The position numbers were made by a program, and so were the translations under genes. This document shows positions 32,380 through 40,516 of a stretch of 61,288 nt of DNA, one piece after another. The DNA comes from an uncultured Clostridia bacterium (lineage in GTDB: Bacteria > Bacillota > Clostridia > Lachnospirales > Anaerotignaceae). The notes beneath the pieces were generated by a model. That model saw only the letters and a list, made by a program, of their open reading frames with translations, was not told where the DNA came from and did not search any database. The stretch lies in contig CALWEX010000040.1 of assembly GCA_944377425.1 (NCBI GenBank), positions 1 through 61,288 on the forward strand, written 5' to 3'. The stretch's first letter is position 1, and each line of letters begins with the position of its first letter.

Positions 32380-35001
32380 ATGAGTATCAACGAAAACTGG
32401 TATCAAAAAGACATTGGAGAAATAGAAACTCTGCTCCAAACTTCTAAAAATGGAATTAAAAGTTCCGATATACCAAAATTAACAGAAAAGTATGGCAAAA
32501 ACGAATTAACAGACAAAAAACAAAAAAGCACCCTTGTAATGTTTTTAGAACAATTCAGTGATTTTCTTGTAATAATACTTATAGCTGCCGCCATAGTCTC
32601 AGCTGTGCTTGGAGACTTAGAAAGCGCCATAGTTATAATTGCTGTAATAACAGGTAACGCTATACTGGGAACAATACAGCAGAAAAAAGCTGAATCTTCG
32701 TTAAATAGCCTTAAAGAAATGTCAACACCAGAGGCAAAAGTAATCCGTGACGGCCAAATAGGTATCGTATCTTCAAAAGATATTCTTCCTGGCGATGTAG
32801 TGGTTTTGGAAGCCGGCGACTTTGTCTGTGCTGATGGCCGCCTTTTTGAAACTGCTGCGCTTCAAATAAACGAAAGCGCCCTTACTGGTGAAAGTGTCAG
32901 TGTTGAAAAAAATACTGATGTAATAGACCATGAAGCCGGTATAGGAGATAGACTTAATATGGTTCACTCAGGCAGCTTTGTAACATATGGCCGAGGCAAA
33001 TTTATAGTAACAGTCACAGGAATGAATACAGAAGTAGGAAAAATAGCATCCCTTTTAAATAGCGCTAAAGAAAAAGAAACTCCACTTCAGGTATCATTAA
33101 ATAAATTTGGAAAAAAACTTGCCATAATTATACTTATAATATGTGCCCTTTTGTTTGCCCTCAGTGTTTACCAGGGTAATGGCATTATAAATGCCTTTAT
33201 GTTTGCTGTAGCCCTTGCCGTAGCCGCAATACCTGAGGCTTTAAGCTCAATAGTAACAATAGTACTTGCTTTCAGTACACAGAAAATGGCAAAAGAACAT
33301 GCTATTATCCGAAAACTTCAGGCAGTAGAAGGCTTAGGCAGTGTTTCAATTATCTGTTCAGATAAAACAGGTACACTTACTCAAAATAAAATGACCGTAA
33401 TGAATTACTTTTCAGACGGTAATATAATTTCTGTAAACGATATAACTCAAAATGAAAGCTTTGAAAAACTTATAGAAGCCTGCTGCCTTTGCAACGATTC
33501 AACAATAAAAAACGGTACTGAAATCGGTGACCCAACCGAAACAGCGCTTATTAATTTTGCTTCAAAAGCTGGCTTTAATTTTGAGGAACAAAGAAAGCTT
33601 CACCCTCGAGTAGGAGAAATACCTTTTGACTCTGATAGAAAACTTATGACCGTAGCCGTAAAATATAACGATGGAATTTATATAATAACTAAAGGCGCTA
33701 CAGATGTTATATGCGGCAGAGTAAATAAAATATATTCCCATGGCGCAGAAAGAGAATTAAATAAAACTGATGTAGACGAAATTTTAAAAGCCAATATGGA
33801 ATTTTCATCAAACGGCTTAAGAGTTTTGTCCTATGCCTATAAAAAAGCTCCCGAAAACTTTGACCCACAAAATATAACTTTAAACGATGAGTATGACCTT
33901 ACATTTATCGGCCTTACAGCAATGATAGACCCACCAAGGGAAGAATCCAAAACAGCTGTTGCTATGTGTAAAAAAGCTGGCATACGCCCTGTAATGATAA
34001 CAGGTGACCATAAAATAACTGCAACAGCCATAGCAAAAGAAATAGGAATATATGAAGATGGCTTAAATGCTATGGATGGCGCCGAAATAGAAAAATTAAG
34101 TGATAAAGAATTAGAAGATGTTGTAGAAAAAACAGCCGTTTACGCCAGAGTTTCACCAGAACATAAAATCCGTATAGTAAAAGCATGGCAGAATAAAAAT
34201 TGTATTGTAGCAATGACAGGCGACGGCGTAAATGATGCACCAGCATTAAAACAGGCTGATATAGGTGTAGCAATGGGTATAACAGGTACAGAAGTTGCAA
34301 AAGACGCGGCTTCAATGGTACTGACTGATGATAATTTCGCCACAATAGTAAAGGCTGTAGAAAACGGAAGAAACGTATATGCTAATATCAAAAAATCCAT
34401 TAAGTTTCTTCTTTCAGGCAATACCGCTGGTATACTTGCAGTTCTTTATGCTTCACTTATGTCCCTTCCAGTACCTTTTGAGCCTGTTCACCTTTTGTTT
34501 ATTAACCTTCTTACAGATAGCCTTCCGGCCATATCCCTTGGCCTTGACCCTCATAGTAAAAGCGTAATGAACGAAAAACCGCGCCCTAAAGACGAAGGTA
34601 TAATGACAAAAGACTTTATAACAGGTATAGGTATCGAAGGCCTTGTAATAGGTATAAATACAATTATAGCCTTTTATATGGGTCTTAATATAAGTACACA
34701 AGCCGCAAGTACAATGGCTTTTGCTACACTCTGCCTTTCAAGGCTTTTCCATGGCTTTAACTCAAAGAGTGAAAGACCTGTTTTATTCAAAAAAGAAATG
34801 TTCAATAATAAGTATTTAAATGGCTCATTTATAATAGGCTTCGTACTTCTAAATGCTGTAATACTTGTACCATTTTTACAGCCAGCATTTAGAACAGTAA
34901 ATGTAGGTACATCAAACCTTATCTGGATTTATATCCTTGCCTTTATAAATATACCTGAAATACAAATAATTAAATTTATAAAATCTAAAATAACAAAATA
35001 A
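32380..35001 (+). CDS. P-type cation-transporting ATPase (Ca2+/Mn2+ exporter type)
   Basis: This 873-residue P2-type ATPase has about ten membrane segments. TGES lies in the actuator domain (near 170), IPEALSS in segment M4, CSDKTGTLT holds the phosphorylated aspartate, and MTGDGVNDAPAL closes the nucleotide domain. Relatives with PEALSSIVTIVLAF export Ca2+ or Mn2+ (CaxP/YoaB-like). The Mn2+-type riboswitch directly in front makes manganese export the likely job in vivo. ATG 32380 follows AAGGAGGTAAATT. It is monocistronic and ends at a bidirectional terminator. Confidence 0.93.
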   Translation: MSINENWYQKDIGEIETLLQTSKNGIKSSDIPKLTEKYGKNELTDKKQKSTLVMFLEQFSDFLVIILIAAAIVSAVLGDLESAIVIIAVITGNAILGTIQQKKAESSLNSLKEMSTPEAKVIRDGQIGIVSSKDILPGDVVVLEAGDFVCADGRLFETAALQINESALTGESVSVEKNTDVIDHEAGIGDRLNMVHSGSFVTYGRGKFIVTVTGMNTEVGKIASLLNSAKEKETPLQVSLNKFGKKLAIIILIICALLFALSVYQGNGIINAFMFAVALAVAAIPEALSSIVTIVLAFSTQKMAKEHAIIRKLQAVEGLGSVSIICSDKTGTLTQNKMTVMNYFSDGNIISVNDITQNESFEKLIEACCLCNDSTIKNGTEIGDPTETALINFASKAGFNFEEQRKLHPRVGEIPFDSDRKLMTVAVKYNDGIYIITKGATDVICGRVNKIYSHGAERELNKTDVDEILKANMEFSSNGLRVLSYAYKKAPENFDPQNITLNDEYDLTFIGLTAMIDPPREESKTAVAMCKKAGIRPVMITGDHKITATAIAKEIGIYEDGLNAMDGAEIEKLSDKELEDVVEKTAVYARVSPEHKIRIVKAWQNKNCIVAMTGDGVNDAPALKQADIGVAMGITGTEVAKDAASMVLTDDNFATIVKAVENGRNVYANIKKSIKFLLSGNTAGILAVLYASLMSLPVPFEPVHLLFINLLTDSLPAISLGLDPHSKSVMNEKPRPKDEGIMTKDFITGIGIEGLVIGINTIIAFYMGLNISTQAASTMAFATLCLSRLFHGFNSKSERPVLFKKEMFNNKYLNGSFIIGFVLLNAVILVPFLQPAFRTVNVGTSNLIWIYILAFINIPEIQIIKFIKSKITK

Positions 35002-35006
35002 CTCAT

Positions 35007-35042
35007 TAAAAAAACGGTATGTATAATACATACCGTTTTTTA
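35007..35042. terminator. Bidirectional terminator between the ATPase and SLH genes
   Basis: Stem ACGGTATGTA/TACATACCGT with A-run before and T-run after, so it works on both strands for the two convergent genes. Confidence 0.92.
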
Positions 35043-35082
35043 TTTTGATATCCTCACTAATTATGTGTTAAAACACTTAAAT

Positions 35083-36150
35083 TTAATTAGCTGCTGAATA
35101 AGCCTTGTCAAGATACTCATTTGCCTTGTCAACATGCTGCTGAATTTCTTCTCTCTTAGCTCTTGTTCTAGAAGTTAATGTGCTTTGAGTATATCCCATC
35201 ATACCGTAAATCTCAATATCAATCCAACAAGAAACAGCTTTAACCATTTCTTCACGAGCAGCCTCTAAATATCCTATAGCTAACTCCTTACCCGCAAACT
35301 GATTCTTTAAATTGCTGTCTATATCAGGGAAATTATCTGTATTCGGCGGCATACTTTCTGTAGCATTGGCAATTTCTATTGAGTCATTGTAATATTTCAA
35401 CTCATCATAGAGCTGCTGGAATGTTGCACTAAAATCTCCTGATGTTGTGTTTGTATTGCTGCCTGTATTGTTATTTGTAGATGTTGTTCCGCTTCCTGTG
35501 CCTGTTGATGGAGTCTTGCCTAAAAGCACTTCATAAACCTTTAACGCAGTTACAATGCTCTGCTCTCTTGTGTAATTATCTTTAGGTGCAAAACGATTTC
35601 CACCAACACCACTCATAATTCCTGCTGCCTGTACTTTTCCAACACTGTCAAGCGCCCATGACGAAATATCACTATTGTCTGCAAATGTGGCACTAGCAGT
35701 AGGAAGAGCCTTGCTGCAGAAAGTAAATAAATTATTTATCATCGTAGCAGCCTGTTCCCTTGTTAACGACGCATTAGGGCTGAATTTTCCGTCACCTGTT
35801 CCGGACATTATACCAGCACAATACATGCGCTTTACTGCATAGCTTTCCGTATCAGTAAATGGATTTTCTTCAACACCGTTGTAGTTTTTCCAATGTATAA
35901 ACGTCATTTTTCCGCCGGAATAATCGTTGCAGACTTCGTCTAAAAGCTCCGCAAATTCTTCCCTTGTAATGTTGTCTTGGTACCTGCCTTGAACTGTTTC
36001 TGGTATAAGCCCGTAGGAAATAGCACTGTTTACCTGATTTGCTGCCCAGTCGGAAGGTGTGTCAGATGCCATAGCTATCACAGGCATAGCCGAAACACTT
36101 ACAGCAAACGCCATAAAAATAGAAATACCCTTTGATAAAAATGATTTCAT
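35083..36150 (-). CDS. Secreted S-layer homology (SLH) domain protein
   Basis: The 355-residue protein has a signal peptide (about 1-28, KSFLSKGISIFMAFAVSV core, cut after IAMAS). Three SLH repeats follow (about 30-215; the second and third show AGIMSGTGDGKFSPNASLTREQ and AGIMSGVGGNRFAPKDNYTREQ), then a Thr/Gly/Ser/Asn linker (about 217-240) and a helical C-terminal domain of unknown role. SLH domains hold proteins to pyruvylated secondary cell wall polymers. ATG follows AAGGGGGATGAAGTT. The C-terminal domain is not recognised. Confidence 0.9.
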   Translation of the reverse strand: MKSFLSKGISIFMAFAVSVSAMPVIAMASDTPSDWAANQVNSAISYGLIPETVQGRYQDNITREEFAELLDEVCNDYSGGKMTFIHWKNYNGVEENPFTDTESYAVKRMYCAGIMSGTGDGKFSPNASLTREQAATMINNLFTFCSKALPTASATFADNSDISSWALDSVGKVQAAGIMSGVGGNRFAPKDNYTREQSIVTALKVYEVLLGKTPSTGTGSGTTSTNNNTGSNTNTTSGDFSATFQQLYDELKYYNDSIEIANATESMPPNTDNFPDIDSNLKNQFAGKELAIGYLEAAREEMVKAVSCWIDIEIYGMMGYTQSTLTSRTRAKREEIQQHVDKANEYLDKAYSAAN

Positions 36151-36295
36151 AACTTCATCCCCCTTACATAAAAGCTTTATAAATCAATTCTATCAAAAAA
36201 TATATAAAAGTCCATATAGCAAAGCATTATTTGTGCAATTTGCTACAACTAATTAGTACAAATACCCAATTATACCCTTCTATACGCAATCATTA

Positions 36296-36334
36296 CCACC
36301 AGCTTAGCCGGTGGCTTTGTCTTGCTTAAGCGCA
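36296..36334 (-). repeat. Solo IS200/IS605-like left-end repeat, copy 2
   Basis: Nearly identical to 123-161 with the same CCACC...GGTGG hairpin and GCTTAAGC, but with no tnpA beside it. As in copy 1, it starts directly past the U-tract of a terminator. It is probably a remnant of a decayed element. Confidence 0.75.
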
Positions 36335-36336
36335 TA

Positions 36337-36367
36337 ACAAAAAAGGCCTTACCAAAAGGTAAGGCCT
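36337..36367 (-). terminator. Terminator of the acd-etfBA operon
   Basis: Perfect 10-bp stem AGGCCTTACC/GGTAAGGCCT, 4-nt loop, then a T-run on the minus strand. Confidence 0.92.
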
Positions 36368-36382
36368 AAATATAAGTCTTAA

Positions 36383-37441
36383 TTATTTAACAACTTTCTC
36401 AGCGTTGTATTTCTTAAGAGCTTCTGTAAGTTTTGGAAGAATAACTTTAACATCGCCTACGATACCAAGGTCAGATACCTGGAATATAGGTGCTGTGTCG
36501 TTCTTGTTAATAGAGATAACAAGGTCTGAGTTTTCCATACCAGCAACGTGCTGAATAGCTCCTGAAATACCGCAAGCAAGGTAAAGGTCAGGTCTAACTG
36601 TTTTACCTGTCTGGCCAACCTGCATTTCTGGTTTAGCCCACTCGCAAAGTGCATCGTCAACGTTAGCTCTTGAAGAAGCAACTTCTCCGCCAAGCTCGTC
36701 AGCACATGCTCTAAGCATATCGTAACCGTTTCTGCCAACACCACGTCCGCCAGAAACAAGTACTTTAGCTTCTGTAATATCAACTGATTTCTTGTCAGCT
36801 TTAACAACTTCAAGAATTTCAATGTTCATATCAGCTTCTGTGTAATCAACAGTCATTTCAATAAGCTCACCTGTTCTGCCAGGGATTCTGTCGATTTTCT
36901 TCATAACGCCAGGACGAACTGTAGCCATCTGTGGAGTTGTTCTTGGGCACATAAGAGTAGCCATAATGTTACCACCGAAAGCAGGACGAGTCATAAGAAG
37001 GCCTCTCTTAGGGTCTGTATTTCCAAGAGCTTCCTCTTTAGCAAGTTCCTCATCAGTCTTAGCAATTCTTAAGCCTGTGCAGTCAGCTGTAAGACCTGTT
37101 TTGATACGGCTTGCAAGTCTAGGAGCAACGTCACGGCCGATTGAAGAAGCACCAAAGAGCATAATGTGTGGCTCATACTCTTTGCAAACCTGTGTAAGAG
37201 CTTTTGTGTAAGGCTCTGTAACATATTCTTTAAGGTATGGGTGGTCAATTAAAACAACCTTGTCAGCACCAAACTCATATAATTTGTTAACTTCGCCCTT
37301 TATATCACTGCCTAATAATACAGCAACAACGTCTTCGTTAAGGTCAGCTTTTAATCTTGTAGCCTCACCAATAAGCTCAAGACCTACATTCTGAACTTTA
37401 CCGTTTCTCTGTTCAACTACTACATAAATTCCTTTACTCAT
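36383..37441 (-). CDS. etfA: Electron transfer flavoprotein alpha subunit
   Basis: The 352-residue protein is EtfA. The C-terminal FAD domain shows SGGRGVGRNGYDML, GEVASSRANVDDA, GQTGKTVRPDLYLACGISGAIQH and SDLGIVGDV, the complete FAD motif set. It forms a heterodimer with EtfB and exchanges electrons with the acyl-CoA dehydrogenase encoded upstream. ATG follows GAGGAGGAGAACCCTACA. Clostridial Etf of this gene arrangement often bifurcates electrons from NADH to crotonyl-CoA-like substrates and ferredoxin; that is plausible here but not proven. Confidence 0.95.
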   Translation of the reverse strand: MSKGIYVVVEQRNGKVQNVGLELIGEATRLKADLNEDVVAVLLGSDIKGEVNKLYEFGADKVVLIDHPYLKEYVTEPYTKALTQVCKEYEPHIMLFGASSIGRDVAPRLASRIKTGLTADCTGLRIAKTDEELAKEEALGNTDPKRGLLMTRPAFGGNIMATLMCPRTTPQMATVRPGVMKKIDRIPGRTGELIEMTVDYTEADMNIEILEVVKADKKSVDITEAKVLVSGGRGVGRNGYDMLRACADELGGEVASSRANVDDALCEWAKPEMQVGQTGKTVRPDLYLACGISGAIQHVAGMENSDLVISINKNDTAPIFQVSDLGIVGDVKVILPKLTEALKKYNAEKVVK

Positions 37442-37484
37442 TGTAGGGTTCTCCTCCTCGTTTTATAATTTAAACTAAATAAAA

Positions 37485-38276
37485 TTAGATAATGTGCTTA
37501 GCTTCAAGTTTTTCCATAATAGCTGCAACAGCCTGATCAGCTGAAACATCTTTAAGGATAGTGCCTGCGCCTTTAACTTCTTTAGTAAATGATTTGTATA
37601 CGTTTGTAGGTGAACCCTTTAAACCGATCATGTCAAGCTCAAGGTCATCTTTAAGATCCTCAAAACCGATGATTTTGATTTCTTTCTCATAAGCGTCAAC
37701 AATACCGCTAACTGTCATGTATCTTGGTTTAGCAAGCTCAGCTATTGCAGTAAGAAGGCATGGAGTTTTGATTTTGATGATGTGGTAACCATCTTCAAAA
37801 TATCTGTTAACAACAAGATGATCTTCAGCAGCCTCTTTGATTTCCTGAACATAAGAAACCTGAGGAATACCAAGTTTTTCACCAATCTGTGGACCAACCT
37901 GTGCTGTGTCACCATCGATAGCCTGACGGCCTGTTACGATAATGTCATAGCCGATTTTTCTTAATGCAGCAGCAAGGATACCGCTTGTAGCGTATGTATC
38001 AGAACCACCGAACTCTCTGCCTGATACAAGGTAAGCTTCGTCACAACCCATAGCAAGAGCTTCTCTTAAAGCAACGTCTGCCTGAGGAGGTCCCATAGAG
38101 ATAACAGTTACAGTACCGCCAACTCTTTCTTTTAACTCTAAAGCAGCCTCGATACCTGTTTTGTCATCAGGGTTGATAATTGAAGGAACGCCGTCTCTGA
38201 TAAGAGTTCCTGTTTTAGGATCTATTTTAACTTCTACAGTATCTGGAACCTGTTTAATACATACAACGATTTTCAT
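37485..38276 (-). CDS. etfB: Electron transfer flavoprotein beta subunit
   Basis: The 263-residue EtfB starts with KIVVCIKQVPDTVEVKIDPK and has IINPDDKTGIEAALELKE and TVISMGPPQADVALREALAMG, with ATSGILAAALRKIGYDIIVTGRQAIDGDTAQVG for the nucleotide site. This is the clostridial type that binds a second FAD and NADH in bifurcating complexes. It is 39 nt after the acyl-CoA dehydrogenase and 43 nt before etfA, each with a good ribosome site. Confidence 0.95.
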   Translation of the reverse strand: MKIVVCIKQVPDTVEVKIDPKTGTLIRDGVPSIINPDDKTGIEAALELKERVGGTVTVISMGPPQADVALREALAMGCDEAYLVSGREFGGSDTYATSGILAAALRKIGYDIIVTGRQAIDGDTAQVGPQIGEKLGIPQVSYVQEIKEAAEDHLVVNRYFEDGYHIIKIKTPCLLTAIAELAKPRYMTVSGIVDAYEKEIKIIGFEDLKDDLELDMIGLKGSPTNVYKSFTKEVKGAGTILKDVSADQAVAAIMEKLEAKHII

Positions 38277-38315
38277 CTTTTTATCTCCTTCCGAAATAAT
38301 AGTTAATGGTTTAAA

Positions 38316-39458
38316 TTAAAGTTTCATAGAACCGGAAATAACCATCTTCATAGCCTCTGATGTACCTTCATAGATTTCAGTAATCTTAGCATCTCTCATC
38401 ATTCTCTCAACAGGATATTCTCTTGAGTATCCGTAGCCACCTAAAAGCTGAACACAAGTACGTGTAACTTCGTTAGCTACATCTGAAGCGAAAAGCTTGC
38501 ACATAGCGGCAAGAGGAGCATAGTTTTCATGGTTGTCTTTAGCGTTAGCAGCTCTCCATACCATAAGTCTAGCAGCGTCAATCTTTGTCTGCATCTCAGC
38601 AATTTTGAACTGTGTATTCTGGAATTTAGAAATTGGTTTGCCAAACTGTTTTCTTTCTTTAACGTATTTAATAGCCTCGTTAAGAGCACCCTGAGCAATA
38701 CCAACACTCTGAGCACCGATACCGATACGTCCGCCAGCAAGAGCAGTCATAGCAATCTTGTATCCCTGACCTTCAGCACCAAGAAGTCTGTCAGCAGGAA
38801 CAATAACGTCTTCATAAGCAACTTCGCAGTTAGAAGCAGCTCTAATACCCATACGAGGGATGTTAGTACCTACAGTAACGCCAGGCATTGTTCTGTCTAC
38901 AATGAAAGCTGACATGCCTTTAGGTCCTTTAGATTTATCTGTAAGAGCAAATACAATGAAAGTATCAGCAAAACCTGAGTTAGTTGTGAAAATACTTGTA
39001 CCATTAAGTACGTAATGGTCTCCTTCTTTTCTAGCTTCTTTCTGAACACCTGAAGCGTCTGTACCAGCGTTAGGCTCAGTTAAAGCGAAGCAGCCTACTT
39101 TGCTTCCGTCAACAAGAGGTCTTAAATGTGCCTGTTTCTGTTCCTCTGTACCGAACTCGTTAATGCATGAGCAGCAAAGTGATGTATGAACAGAAAGAGT
39201 GATGCCTGTAGAAGCGTCTACTTTTGAAACTTCTTCCATAGCAAGAGTGTAAGTAAGAACGTCAGCGCCAGCACCACCGTATTCTTTGCCATAAGGAATG
39301 CCGAAGAAATGGCATTTCTGCATCTTCTTTACAAGATCCATAGAATATTCTTCAGTTTCGTCCATCTCTCTAGCGATTGGTCTGATTTCGTTCTCCGCGA
39401 ATCTGTAGAATAATTCACGCTGAAGTTCCTGTGTTTTTGTTAATTTAAAACCTTCCAT
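38316..39458 (-). CDS. Short-chain acyl-CoA dehydrogenase (Bcd/AcdB/AcrC type)
   Basis: This 380-residue flavoprotein has the acyl-CoA dehydrogenase fold with CFALTEPNAGTDAS (flavin/substrate), GAQSVGIAQGAL, RKQFGKPIS, QLLGGYGYSREYPVERMMRD and the catalytic glutamate in IYEGTSE (about 363-369). The ATG at 39458 is set by AGGAGG eight nt upstream. With EtfBA it can reduce an enoyl-CoA. Since thiolase, crotonase and hydroxybutyryl-CoA dehydrogenase are not adjacent, butyryl-CoA is only one option; acryloyl-CoA or an amino-acid-derived enoyl-CoA are others. A 225-nt structured leader precedes it. Confidence 0.93.
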   Translation of the reverse strand: MEGFKLTKTQELQRELFYRFAENEIRPIAREMDETEEYSMDLVKKMQKCHFFGIPYGKEYGGAGADVLTYTLAMEEVSKVDASTGITLSVHTSLCCSCINEFGTEEQKQAHLRPLVDGSKVGCFALTEPNAGTDASGVQKEARKEGDHYVLNGTSIFTTNSGFADTFIVFALTDKSKGPKGMSAFIVDRTMPGVTVGTNIPRMGIRAASNCEVAYEDVIVPADRLLGAEGQGYKIAMTALAGGRIGIGAQSVGIAQGALNEAIKYVKERKQFGKPISKFQNTQFKIAEMQTKIDAARLMVWRAANAKDNHENYAPLAAMCKLFASDVANEVTRTCVQLLGGYGYSREYPVERMMRDAKITEIYEGTSEAMKMVISGSMKL

Positions 39459-39623
39459 CTTCAAATCCTCCTATTTGAAAAATTAAACATGACAAGCACC
39501 TTAGGCTTGTTTAAAATCCGAGCAGTATAAAAAGCGCGGGAGATAAATTACTTATTCAAAATAGTTGGCACGCTAATTATTTGTGATAAAAATAAACACA
39601 CAAAAACTAAGTGTGCTTTTAAG

Positions 39624-39679
39624 ATTTATATCACAACCGTACTCAACCGCCTCCAACGCCATTCCTGCCAGATATAAAT
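39624..39679 (-). promoter_or_regulatory. 5' leader hairpin with G-rich loop, acd-etfBA mRNA
   Basis: A perfect 9-bp stem ATTTATATC/GATATAAAT (minus strand, 39671-39679 with 39624-39632) closes a 38-nt loop holding GG doublets (GGCAGG, GGCG, GGAGGCGG, ACGG) and few cytosines. It begins about 6 nt after the predicted start of transcription. A two-layer G-quadruplex, a protein site or an aptamer are possible. No known RNA class recognised. Confidence 0.5.
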
Positions 39680-39691
39680 ACCTACAGCATT

Positions 39692-39720
39692 ACTTTATAA
39701 TCTTGTTATAAAATTGTCAA
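39692..39720 (-). promoter_or_regulatory. Promoter of the acd-etfBA operon
   Basis: Minus-strand TTGACA (39715-39720), 17-nt spacer, TAAAGT (39692-39697; TATAAA overlaps it). Transcription should start near 39685, giving a leader of about 225 nt. Confidence 0.68.
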
Positions 39721-39731
39721 GATAAAAATAG

Positions 39732-39764
39732 TACAAATACGAAATTTGTATAGTTTTCACAAAT
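39732..39764 (-). promoter_or_regulatory. Operator candidates upstream of acd-etfBA (Rex-like)
   Basis: A perfect 7-5-7 inverted repeat TACAAAT-ACGAA-ATTTGTA (39732-39750) overlaps TTGTATAGTTTTCACAA (39746-39762), which has one perfect Rex half-site, TTTCACAA, and a degenerate other half. Both lie just upstream of the -35. Rex or another regulator is inferred. Confidence 0.35.
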
Positions 39765-39889
39765 TAGCGAATAAAATTAAAAGAATACTTGTCTTTAAAA
39801 AAATACAAAAAAAGCAAAATATGCTTAAAACTCAATAAAAAACTAATGCAGTTAGTATAATACAGCATGAATATAAAATACAGTATACA
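39765..39889 (-). other. AT-rich intergenic stretch upstream of acd-etfBA
   Basis: No gene or strong structure seen between the operator candidates and the recU terminator. Confidence 0.5.
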
Positions 39890-39923
39890 TAAAAAATAGG
39901 CCGTTCGAGATTGTCAAACGACC
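39890..39923 (-). terminator. Terminator of the recU operon
   Basis: Stem GGTCGTT/AACGGCC with a T-rich tail on the minus strand, 47 nt after recU. Confidence 0.78.
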
Positions 39924-39969
39924 ATACAAATTGTGTTCTAAATTTAACATAAATTTTACAATTCAGAAT

Positions 39970-40512
39970 TTATTTTCTGTTTTTTCTTTCCACTAAATAA
40001 GTGTTAACGGCTTCCAAATAATCCAGCATTGCACTTCCCGAAAGCTTAATTTCGTACTTCTCATCAAAAGCATCAATAGGAATAGACTTCCTTCCGCCTT
40101 TTAAAGCCGCCGTCCAGTATTTTTCTAAAACCTCCATAGGCAGAAAATAATACTTTCCATATAATGCCATGTGAACCAATAAAAACGCTACACCGCTTTG
40201 AGAGTTAAAATCCCTCATAAACTCTATCTGGTGGCTGTGTATATTCTGTATAGGCAGGCTTTTCTGTCGGCTTTCTTTAGCATCAAAACATATAGCGTGC
40301 CCCTGCGCCACACCTACATAATCAACTGTAGACTGCTTGTCAAAATAAGCCAAAGTTATAACCTTTTTTTTAGTGTCAAAATCAACAGGAGTTATAGGTG
40401 TAGGAATTTTCTGTATAACTGCAAGACCGGCACTTCTGTACCTGTCGTTTGTAAAGTTTATAATCTCCTCAAATGTGCTTCCCCTAAGCCCTCTTGTGTT
40501 CCAATAACCCAT
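39970..40512 (-). CDS. recU: Holliday junction resolvase RecU
   Basis: The 180-residue protein is RecU, the Firmicute nuclease that cuts Holliday junctions in recombination and chromosome segregation. The catalytic part reads STVDYVGVAQGHAICFDAKES (about 61-81) with acidic residues and the lysine of the PD-(D/E)xK fold, then HSHQIEFMRDF and GVAFLLVHM. It is the last gene of an eight-gene operon, 4 nt after queG; the usual partner, a penicillin-binding protein gene, is not beside it. Confidence 0.93.
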   Translation of the reverse strand: MGYWNTRGLRGSTFEEIINFTNDRYRSAGLAVIQKIPTPITPVDFDTKKKVITLAYFDKQSTVDYVGVAQGHAICFDAKESRQKSLPIQNIHSHQIEFMRDFNSQSGVAFLLVHMALYGKYYFLPMEVLEKYWTAALKGGRKSIPIDAFDEKYEIKLSGSAMLDYLEAVNTYLVERKNRK

Positions 40513-40516
40513 AACA

